A DNA stretch of 64,000 nt. It comes from Algoriphagus marinus (GTDB lineage Bacteria; Bacteroidota; Bacteroidia; Cytophagales; Cyclobacteriaceae). How positions within the stretch are numbered: the first letter of the stretch is position 1; each line of letters begins with the position of its first letter. The stretch is from NCBI RefSeq assembly GCF_001936475.1, contig NZ_MSPQ01000001.1, forward strand, positions 620,001 through 684,000, in the 5' to 3' direction. Positions 51,290-58,175 of the stretch are shown one piece after another. The translations under genes were made by a program, and so were the position numbers. The notes under the pieces were generated by a model. That model had not been told where the DNA came from, searched no databases, and saw only the letters and a list, made by a program, of their open reading frames with translations.

Positions 51290-52342
51290 TTGAAAAGATA
51301 CATTTACTTATTTTTACTTCTGCTCACAGCTTGTATCGATCCATATGAGACTGAGGTCGAACAAGGACAGCAATACCTGACCATCGATGGGACGATTACC
51401 AGCGTAGCACAAGTGCATAGAGTTAGACTTACTAGAGGAGATACCTACGGGAGTATTTTTCAGGGATTGATTCGTCCCGTTACTGGCGCAACTGTGATAG
51501 TCAGAGATAATCTGGGTGAGGTTACTTTTTTGGAAGAAAATGAGGAGGATAGAGGTTATTACGAGACGCCAGCAACTTTTGCGGCAGTGGTAGGAAGATC
51601 ATATTCCTTGCAGATTCAATTGGTTGATGGAAAAGTATATACCTCATTTCCCGAAAAAGTAGAAGCAGCACCTCTTATCAAAAGTTTGGGCTATCAATCC
51701 CAGCGAATCCCAGTTGAAGGAGAGGTAAATGATGCGTCGGGAGTACAATTGATAGTAGATATTGACGATCCTGCAGACCAGAATAACTTCTATTATTTCA
51801 GAAACTCAGAAGCTACTTATGTACTGGAAACTAGACCAGACCTCTATACCACTCCTCCGCCAGATCGAAGTCCTGCACCAAAAGATTGTTGTTTCACTTG
51901 CTTTCAGACAGAGACTGTAGGAAATCAATCCTACTTTATCAGTTCGGATGATAATTTTAATGGTTTGTCTACCCGGTTGATTGCAGGGTTTATTCCTGAT
52001 AATGGAAGACGATTTGTGAATACCTATCGAATCGATTTGCGCCAATTAAATGTCAGCCAGGAAGCCTATCGGTTTTTGCGATTAGTCAAACAGCAATCTG
52101 AAATCAGCGGATCTGTATTTGACCCTCCTCCGGCAAATATCAGGGGAAATATGATCAGTCTAGATGATCCGGAAGAAGTGGTCTTGGGCTTTTTTATAGC
52201 TGCCGGAGAAAGTAAGAAACGAGTGTATATCAAAAATAGTGATCTTGATTTTGTTCAAAATATAGCAATCATCCCTGATGATTGCAGAGTAGTTCCCGGT
52301 GCAAGTCTGCTTCCTCCATTTGATTGGAGACCGAATGAGTAG
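51290..52342 (+). CDS. DUF4249 lipoprotein (copy 2)
   Basis: A 350-residue paralogue of the previous gene. The start is TTG at 51290 (a TTG at 51263 is further upstream but overlaps the previous gene); alignment with copy 1 puts (M)KRYIYLFLLLLTACIDPYE at the N-terminus, Cys about 14. The last third is nearly identical to copy 1 (SGSVFDPPPANIRGN, SLDDPEEVVLGFFIAAGES). The same KDCC-xTCF cysteines are kept. This is the last gene of the TonB-receptor locus. Confidence 0.88.
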   Translation: MKRYIYLFLLLLTACIDPYETEVEQGQQYLTIDGTITSVAQVHRVRLTRGDTYGSIFQGLIRPVTGATVIVRDNLGEVTFLEENEEDRGYYETPATFAAVVGRSYSLQIQLVDGKVYTSFPEKVEAAPLIKSLGYQSQRIPVEGEVNDASGVQLIVDIDDPADQNNFYYFRNSEATYVLETRPDLYTTPPPDRSPAPKDCCFTCFQTETVGNQSYFISSDDNFNGLSTRLIAGFIPDNGRRFVNTYRIDLRQLNVSQEAYRFLRLVKQQSEISGSVFDPPPANIRGNMISLDDPEEVVLGFFIAAGESKKRVYIKNSDLDFVQNIAIIPDDCRVVPGASLLPPFDWRPNE

Positions 52343-52414
52343 GATAAAGAACCAATAGATTAAAGCCAAGATTCCAGATTTTAATTCGAACTAGTTCGAC
52401 TCTATGCAGCTTTC

Positions 52415-52442
52415 TGAAAACTGCTAACTGGCAACTGAAAAC
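52415..52442. repeat. Heptamer array of the GTTNNCA family, opposite strand
   Basis: TGAAAAC, TGCTAAC, TGGCAAC, TGAAAAC in exact 7-bp register; the complement reads GTTTTCA, GTTGCCA, GTTAGCA, GTTTTCA, as in 43499-43540. It lies between convergent genes. Confidence 0.85.
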
Positions 52443-52451
52443 TGCCCCTGC

Positions 52452-53777
52452 CTACTGATATTTTTCCTCAAATCGAATCCCCTCCACAGCTAATTGGCCT
52501 AAAATAGGATTGTAGATTTCAGGTAGAACTGGCACATGAAGTCCTGTCATATTTATTTTTTTATCCAAAAATAAATCTACTGCGATAGCAAGTGGTAATC
52601 CTACGGTCTTTGCCATGGCAGTATAAGTAGCATCTTCACCATAGCAAACCAAACTTGAGGATAGTTTTTGAATGCCATTATCAGTCTTGATCTCAAAGAG
52701 GTGTTGCATGACGATCATATCTTTGTCCTCCGGAGAAAGAGCCCAGTCTTTCTCTAAGATGGCTTGGAGGAGTTGAGCGGGTGATCCAGAGGTTCTAGGC
52801 AGTTGTTTTTTTCCAAAGAATCCTAACCATTGTAACTTTTCAAAAACCGGAAAATCCAAGTCGGCAATCACATTCCCGAGTTTTTCTTCGACCGATTGTT
52901 CTGCATCAAAAGGCAAAAATGAATTCATGAACTGGCGAAGTGTAGTTCCTTCAGGTAATTCCATTTGGAAAGAATCATCGCACATCCCGAGTTGGACAAA
53001 CACATCCCAAGCCTTGCAGAATCCGGCTCTGCGAAGTGTGCCTCGGAGCATTGTGGGTATTTTTTCTAAGCCATACACCGAACGATAGCTTAAGGAATCA
53101 CGATTTGGATACCCATCGAATTCACCCACACCATCAAATTTTACTGTTTCCAGTCGCTTGAAAAGTTGATGATAGGGTACAAATTTCAAGTCGCCTTTTT
53201 CAATATAGCGCGAGGTTCCTTGTCCTGCCAGCACCACATTTCGAGGATTCCACGTGAATTTGTATTTCCAAGGATTATCCTCGCTATCGGGAGCCAAAAG
53301 ACCACCGCAATAAGACTTAAAAGAAGTGATTTCTTCTCCTTTTTTCTTTGCCTGATCAATGATCTGCATAGCAGACATATGGTCAATTCCAGGGTCTAAG
53401 CCACATTCATTAAGAAAAAACAGTCCTTTAGACTCGATTTCGGTTTTCATGTTTCGCATTTCCTCTGATTCGTAAGAGGCCGAAAAGAAGTGCTTGTTCA
53501 ATTCGACACAGTCTTTTGCTACGATAGGATGCATGAAAGCCGGAAGCATTGAAATGACTACATCCGAATTTTGGATCAGCTCCTTTCTAAGCTTCTCATC
53601 TTCGATATTTAATTCTTTTGCTTCGGTGTTTGGACGGTTTCTAAGCTTTGAAGATGCAAGGCTGAGATCCAAATCTGCTAAAATCAGCTTGCGGTCTTTT
53701 TTAGAGCAAGAGTCTGCAAGGTAGTCGATCAAAAAAGTGGCAGATTTTCCTCCACCTAGAATTAATATAGTATGCAT
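52452..53777 (-). CDS. Saccharopine dehydrogenase-family protein
   Basis: A 441-residue NAD(P)-binding enzyme with Rossmann start ILILGGGKSATFLIDYLADS, LILADLDLSLA (beta-alpha-beta end), and VVISMLPAFMHPIVAKDCVELNKHFFSASYESEEM, GLDPGIDHMSAM typical of saccharopine dehydrogenase/reductase (lysine and other amino-acid metabolism, including the LYS9/AASS type). Length matches bacterial LYS9-like enzymes. Exact reaction in this organism is not known; no lysine catabolism genes are beside it. Confidence 0.85.
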   Translation of the reverse strand: MHTILILGGGKSATFLIDYLADSCSKKDRKLILADLDLSLASSKLRNRPNTEAKELNIEDEKLRKELIQNSDVVISMLPAFMHPIVAKDCVELNKHFFSASYESEEMRNMKTEIESKGLFFLNECGLDPGIDHMSAMQIIDQAKKKGEEITSFKSYCGGLLAPDSEDNPWKYKFTWNPRNVVLAGQGTSRYIEKGDLKFVPYHQLFKRLETVKFDGVGEFDGYPNRDSLSYRSVYGLEKIPTMLRGTLRRAGFCKAWDVFVQLGMCDDSFQMELPEGTTLRQFMNSFLPFDAEQSVEEKLGNVIADLDFPVFEKLQWLGFFGKKQLPRTSGSPAQLLQAILEKDWALSPEDKDMIVMQHLFEIKTDNGIQKLSSSLVCYGEDATYTAMAKTVGLPLAIAVDLFLDKKINMTGLHVPVLPEIYNPILGQLAVEGIRFEEKYQ

Positions 53778-53897
53778 GGGTTAGTAATTTCTCTCCCTAA
53801 ATTGACTAATATAATTTGAGCGAAAAAATTCTACTTGATCAAATCAGTGAACAAATCGGTATTTTGGACGTTTTCAGGGTTTTAACAAAATCAATAA

Positions 53898-54380
53898 ATG
53901 ACTCAAAAAATTATACTTCAGGGGGAAATCGAGTTGCTAGAGCCTTCCAATGTGAGCAAAGTAGAATTATCTCTTTTAAAAGCTGCTCAAAAAGTAAGTG
54001 AGAATTCCTACTCCCCTTATTCCAGTTTTCAGGTTGGGGCAGCAGTTCTTTTGGAAAATGGGGAGATTCTCCAGTCTAGCAATCAAGAAAATGTAAGCTA
54101 TCCTGTCGGAGTTTGTGCGGAGCGACTAGTCTTGGGTTATGCAGGGGCGAATTTTCCGGACCAGTTTCCACAAATCATAGCCATTGTGGCAAGGCGAAAA
54201 GGGGACCAAAACTGGGCGAAAGTTAGCCCTTGTGGTATGTGTCTTCAGGGAATCAATGAGGTGGAACAGCGATTTGGAAAACCTATAACGATACTAATTT
54301 TGAGACCTGATCAATCGGTTTACCGTGTCGAAGGAGTAAAAAATTTGCTTCCTTTGAAGATAGACGATCTTACAAGTTAA
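53898..54380 (+). CDS. cdd: Cytidine deaminase
   Basis: A 160-residue zinc enzyme that deaminates (deoxy)cytidine to (deoxy)uridine in pyrimidine salvage. Zinc and catalytic motifs are C73-A-E75 and P-C112-GM-C115; SYSPYSSFQVGAAVL is the substrate-binding start. The family length is about 130-160 for the tetrameric form. The stop lies one base before the TTG start of the following hydrolase gene, so the two are likely translated together. Confidence 0.94.
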   Translation: MTQKIILQGEIELLEPSNVSKVELSLLKAAQKVSENSYSPYSSFQVGAAVLLENGEILQSSNQENVSYPVGVCAERLVLGYAGANFPDQFPQIIAIVARRKGDQNWAKVSPCGMCLQGINEVEQRFGKPITILILRPDQSVYRVEGVKNLLPLKIDDLTS

Positions 54381-54381
54381 G

Positions 54382-55020
54382 TTGAAAAAGCAAATTCGAT
54401 TTGAATACGAGGCACAATATGCTGTCTCTCACGAACCCAATTTCCAGGAAAAAGAGATTTGGGTAGTCCTCCATGGATATGGGCAATTAGCAGAGTTTTT
54501 CATCAGAAAGTTTCAATCGTTCGATTCTCCAGACCGATTGTTTTTAGCTCCTGAAGGGACTAATTACCAATATCTAGAAGGTTTTTCGGGTAGAGTTGGT
54601 GCTAATTGGATGACGCGGCATGAAAGGGAAAGAGCAATTGCAAATAATCATCGTTTTCTTGATTACCTTATTCAAGACCTGCTTTCTAAATTTAAGAAAA
54701 TGCCAAAAATAAATGTCTTGGGATTCTCTCAAGGAGCAGCTACAGCGACGCGATGGGCCAGTAACTGGGAGGGGAATATTGACCGTCTAGTCTTATGGGC
54801 TGGAGGCTTTGCCACTGACCTGATTTTAGAGGATGCAAGAGTAAAATTTTTGAACACTGAAATCAATTTAGTCTTGGGTGAAAAGGATGAATTGATTAGT
54901 CCGGAAAGCATTGAAATACAAGAAGAACTGATCCGGGATTTAGGAAAAGTAGTCCAAAGGCATTTTTTTTCGGGAGGACATGAGCTCGATCAAGAATTGC
55001 TAAAGAAAATTATTGATTAG
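54382..55020 (+). CDS. Alpha/beta hydrolase of the phospholipase/carboxylesterase type
   Basis: A 212-residue alpha/beta hydrolase. VVLHGYGQLAEFF forms the oxyanion region, VLGFSQGAATATRW holds nucleophile Ser116 (G-x-S-x-G), SGGHELDQELL near the end holds the catalytic His, and an Asp/Glu (GEKDELISPE) precedes it. The type fits the abhydrolase_2 group of esterases and serine hydrolases. Start is TTG at 54382; no ATG precedes the first motif. Cotranscribed with cdd; substrate unknown. Confidence 0.8.
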   Translation: MKKQIRFEYEAQYAVSHEPNFQEKEIWVVLHGYGQLAEFFIRKFQSFDSPDRLFLAPEGTNYQYLEGFSGRVGANWMTRHERERAIANNHRFLDYLIQDLLSKFKKMPKINVLGFSQGAATATRWASNWEGNIDRLVLWAGGFATDLILEDARVKFLNTEINLVLGEKDELISPESIEIQEELIRDLGKVVQRHFFSGGHELDQELLKKIID

Positions 55021-55120
55021 AATCACTATTTACTCCTATATTGGCTTATCAATTGCATTTTAAAAAACATTACGCTAGTAATTAATTTGATTATTTTTCC
55101 GAAAACCTTTTAAAACAACA

Positions 55121-55558
55121 ATGCTTTCGCTTACAGAAAAAGAGGTAGAGTCCATCTCTAACCAGTTAATCAAAGGAATGATTTGTTTTTATCAGATCGA
55201 TAAAAAGAAAATCTACCACATGCCAGATGATGAGGATTATTTCAATTATGACCTCACTCCAGAAGAAGAGGATATCTTAGATGAGATTGATGAAAATCCT
55301 GACAATTTTGCTGAATTTACCAAAATGGAACCTGGTCAAGAACATCAGATGATGCAGGATTTTGTAGATCGAAAAGTAAAAGAACGAGCACTTGCAGAGG
55401 ATTTGGTCAATGCATTAAGTAAACCAAAGGCAGTTACAGGCTTCAAATTCTTGATTGAAGAATCCAAGTATAAAAATGACTGGATCGAGTACCGTAAAGG
55501 GAAATACCAAGATTGGGTAAAGGAACAAGTCGATAGCTTCAACTATTCCGAAGAATAA
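55121..55558 (+). CDS. UPF0158-family protein
   Basis: A 145-residue acidic cytoplasmic protein with the pattern of UPF0158: YQIDKKKIYHMPDDEDYF, EENPDNFAEFTKMEP-like block, MMQDFVDRK, and ALSKPKAVTGFKFLIEESKYKNDWIEYRKGKYQDWVKEQVD, the diagnostic C-terminal segment. Function is unknown. It has its own terminator downstream. Confidence 0.85.
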   Translation: MLSLTEKEVESISNQLIKGMICFYQIDKKKIYHMPDDEDYFNYDLTPEEEDILDEIDENPDNFAEFTKMEPGQEHQMMQDFVDRKVKERALAEDLVNALSKPKAVTGFKFLIEESKYKNDWIEYRKGKYQDWVKEQVDSFNYSEE

Positions 55559-55563
55559 AAATT

Positions 55564-55588
55564 ACCGCCTTAATAGGGCGGTTTTTTT
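55564..55588 (+). terminator. Terminator of the UPF0158 gene
   Basis: ACCGCC (55564-55569) pairs with GGCGGT (55577-55582), a 7-base loop, then a run of T. Confidence 0.87.
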
Positions 55589-55671
55589 GTTTTGGACCAA
55601 GAACTGATCAAAATCTGCAAAACGCCAATTGATTAGTTTTTAAGGTTTAGTTGAATTGGAATTAAGGTATG

Positions 55672-55689
55672 TAAGAATTAATATTCTTA
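55672..55689. promoter_or_regulatory. Palindrome upstream of the HdeD-like gene
   Basis: TAAGAATTAATATTCTTA is a perfect 7-bp inverted repeat with a 4-base centre (TAAT), 32-49 bp before the ATG. It could be an operator; no known regulator motif is matched. Confidence 0.35.
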
Positions 55690-55720
55690 AATTTAAAAAC
55701 GACCATCAAACATAAACCTC

Positions 55721-56314
55721 ATGGAACAACCACTAAAATCCATTCGAAAGGTAATTAATCACTGGTATTTGGTGACGATTATCGGAGTAATATTCATCCT
55801 TTTGGGAATTTGGGTATTCCGAACTCCACTCGCATCCTATTTGATTTTGGCAACAATTTTCAGTGTTTCTTTTCTGATTGCAGGTATTGCGGAAATAGCA
55901 TTTGCTTTGGGCAATCGAAAACAATTGGATCATTGGGGTTGGTTTTTCGGCTCTGGTATTTTAAGTACTTTAATTGGCATGTTATTGATTTCCAATCCAG
56001 GGCTTTCTATGGTGACGCTTCCCTTGTATATAGGTTTTGGAGTAATGTTTCGATCAATTTCTGCTATCAGCTTTGCGTTCAATTTGAAAGAAATAGGTTC
56101 CGAATACCATTCCATTCTTTATATGGGTTTGGTAGGAATGGTACTTTCCTTTCTGTTGATTTGGAATCCGACCGTGGTAGGAATGACACTTGTAACAATG
56201 ACAGCATTAATATTTATACTTTTGGGAATGATAGCCATCATGCTTTCCCTTAAAATGAAAAAATTTCATGATTTTCCGGGTAAGCTTAAAGACCGAATAG
56301 CAGCCGAACAATAG
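55721..56314 (+). CDS. HdeD-family (DUF308) membrane protein
   Basis: A 197-residue protein with six transmembrane helices, each in the DUF308 repeat pattern: RKVINHWYLVTIIGVIFILLGIWVFRTPLASYL, then two further pairs (GWFFGSGILSTLIGMLLISNPGLSM; LYMGLVGMVLSFLLIWNPTVVGMT). HdeD proteins are linked to acid resistance in enterics; in Bacteroidota the role is unclear. A possible operator palindrome precedes it and a terminator follows. Confidence 0.88.
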   Translation: MEQPLKSIRKVINHWYLVTIIGVIFILLGIWVFRTPLASYLILATIFSVSFLIAGIAEIAFALGNRKQLDHWGWFFGSGILSTLIGMLLISNPGLSMVTLPLYIGFGVMFRSISAISFAFNLKEIGSEYHSILYMGLVGMVLSFLLIWNPTVVGMTLVTMTALIFILLGMIAIMLSLKMKKFHDFPGKLKDRIAAEQ

Positions 56315-56324
56315 ATTTGAGCTG

Positions 56325-56347
56325 GCCCAAGTAATTGGGCTTTTTTT
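56325..56347 (+). terminator. Terminator of the HdeD-like gene
   Basis: GCCCAA (56325-56330), loop GTAA, TTGGGC (56335-56340), then seven T. Confidence 0.9.
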
Positions 56348-56378
56348 ATCCAGTATTCCGAATTCAATACCTTTCCAT

Positions 56379-57956
56379 ATGAGAAAAATCCTCCTAATAA
56401 TTCTTTGTTTAGTCAGCTCCATTTCCATAGGTTTTGCACAAAACTGGGATTGGGGTGGGCCTATAGACCCATTACAAGAAAAATTCAAAATAGAGCATTA
56501 CCGACTGGATATTGAGCTTTTACCTGAAACTCAGAGCATCAAGGCCAAGAGCACTGTGACCTTCTCTACACCGGAGAAATTGGATATTCTTCGTCTTGAT
56601 CTTATTGATCAATACACGGTGAGTAGTGTGAAGATGAATGGAGTTGAAGTTGAATTTTCACATCAAAATGACCTGCTTGATATCAAGGTGATTGATTGTA
56701 CCTGCGATGCTGTGGATATCTATTATGAAGGGAAAACGCCGATAGCCCTTAATCCTCCCTGGCAGGGTGGTTTTACTTGGGAAATTGACCAGCTGGGGAA
56801 TCACTGGATGGGGCTTTCTTCACAAGGTGAGGGAGCCAAGATCTTTATGCCTGCTCTTGATCATCCATCCTCTGAGGCTTCCAATGGGGTAGATCTTTTG
56901 GTGACAGTTCCTAATCCATATTTTGTGGCTGCAAATGGTAGATTAGATCAGGTCAAAAAGGAGGACGATAAGTTAACCTATCATTGGACAACCGATTACC
57001 CGATAAATAACTATGGAATCAACTTTACCATGGGTGTTTTTCATGAGGAGAAAATGAAATTCAAATCAGTTTCTGGTGCGGAGATTCCAATGAACGTCTG
57101 GGTGTTGCAGGAAAATAAATCAAAGGCGAAAGGTATTCTTGAAGTCCTGAAAGTTTCTACTCAGACCCATGAAAAATACTTTGGAGCATTTCCGTGGCCG
57201 GATGATAAGATTGCAATTGTGGAAACCCCCTACTTAGGTATGGAGCATCAGACTATCAATGCCTATGGCAACAATTTTCAATATGTCCGATTGGGGAATG
57301 TGAATTACGATAATTTACTACACCATGAACTCGGGCATGAGTGGTTTGGAAATAAAGTTTCCGTAGGGGATTGGGCAGATTTTTGGATTCATGAGGGGAT
57401 TACCGCCTTTGGCGATTGGATGTTTTATTGGGAACATGGTGGACCAGACGCATATTTTAAAAATGCTAAAAATACGCTAAGACAAATTTCAAATTCTAAA
57501 CCAGTAGTCAGTCCAATTAATAGTACAGAAGAGGAAGCCTATCATTCAGATATTTATACAAAAGGTGCCTTTGTGATGCATTCTTTACGCTGGGTACTTG
57601 GAGATGATGTCTTTTTTCCGATGCTGAAAGCATTTGCCAGCGACGCTCGATTCACTTATGAAAATCAAGTAAACACCCGTGATTTCATCGATTTTGTCAA
57701 AGCTTATTCGGGGAAAGATCTGGAAGGCTTTTTCCAACTTTATCTATACAGTACGGATTTGCCTAAAGTTAAAATCGCCAAGAAAGGGAAAAAAGGATTC
57801 GAAGTTTCTTTGGAGGGAATCAATTTTCAATTGCCAGTTGAAATTGAAACTGAGAAGGGAATTAAAACTGTAATGCTGGGTAAAGAACCATTACTTATTA
57901 ATAGCGAATCAGCTCCTATTGTAGATCCGAAGGGTTGGCTTATGCTGAATAAGTAA
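56379..57956 (+). CDS. M1-family metallopeptidase, secreted
   Basis: A 525-residue zinc aminopeptidase-like protein with signal peptide (MRKILLIILCLVSSISIGFA). Domain order: N-terminal beta domain (about 30-220), then the catalytic domain with GMEH (E289; a variant of the GAMEN exopeptidase motif) and H316-ELGH320 with E339 as third zinc ligand. The C-terminus is short; the large helical C-terminal domain of PepN-type enzymes is absent, as in many Bacteroidota members. It should act on peptides in the periplasm. Confidence 0.92.
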   Translation: MRKILLIILCLVSSISIGFAQNWDWGGPIDPLQEKFKIEHYRLDIELLPETQSIKAKSTVTFSTPEKLDILRLDLIDQYTVSSVKMNGVEVEFSHQNDLLDIKVIDCTCDAVDIYYEGKTPIALNPPWQGGFTWEIDQLGNHWMGLSSQGEGAKIFMPALDHPSSEASNGVDLLVTVPNPYFVAANGRLDQVKKEDDKLTYHWTTDYPINNYGINFTMGVFHEEKMKFKSVSGAEIPMNVWVLQENKSKAKGILEVLKVSTQTHEKYFGAFPWPDDKIAIVETPYLGMEHQTINAYGNNFQYVRLGNVNYDNLLHHELGHEWFGNKVSVGDWADFWIHEGITAFGDWMFYWEHGGPDAYFKNAKNTLRQISNSKPVVSPINSTEEEAYHSDIYTKGAFVMHSLRWVLGDDVFFPMLKAFASDARFTYENQVNTRDFIDFVKAYSGKDLEGFFQLYLYSTDLPKVKIAKKGKKGFEVSLEGINFQLPVEIETEKGIKTVMLGKEPLLINSESAPIVDPKGWLMLNK

Positions 57957-58054
57957 TGTTTTAATTTCGAATCGTCTATTGTCCAATTTAAATTTTCGAG
58001 TCCCTCAGGTTAAAAGCTTGAAGCATTTTAAAGCTATAATAATCAGGCAGATAA

Positions 58055-58075
58055 TTAGCAATTGGCATTTTGCAA
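58055..58075. repeat. Degenerate heptamer run, GTTNNCA family
   Basis: TTAGCAA, TTGGCAT, TTTGCAA in 7-bp register, with a fourth decayed unit (TCGGGAT). Weaker than the arrays at 43499 and 52415. Confidence 0.5.
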
Positions 58076-58120
58076 TCGGGATTAAATTAGATTTAACCGT
58101 GCCCCTTTAGAATATTTTTA

Positions 58121-58128
58121 TAATTTTG
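58121..58128 (+). promoter_or_regulatory. -7 element of carB
   Basis: TAATTTTG fits TAnnTTTG; start near 58134, leader of about 42 bases. No clear -33. Confidence 0.5.
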
Positions 58129-58175
58129 CCCCAATTTGGACTTAAGTAAAACTTTCTCTTCAACCTCCCTCTCTA

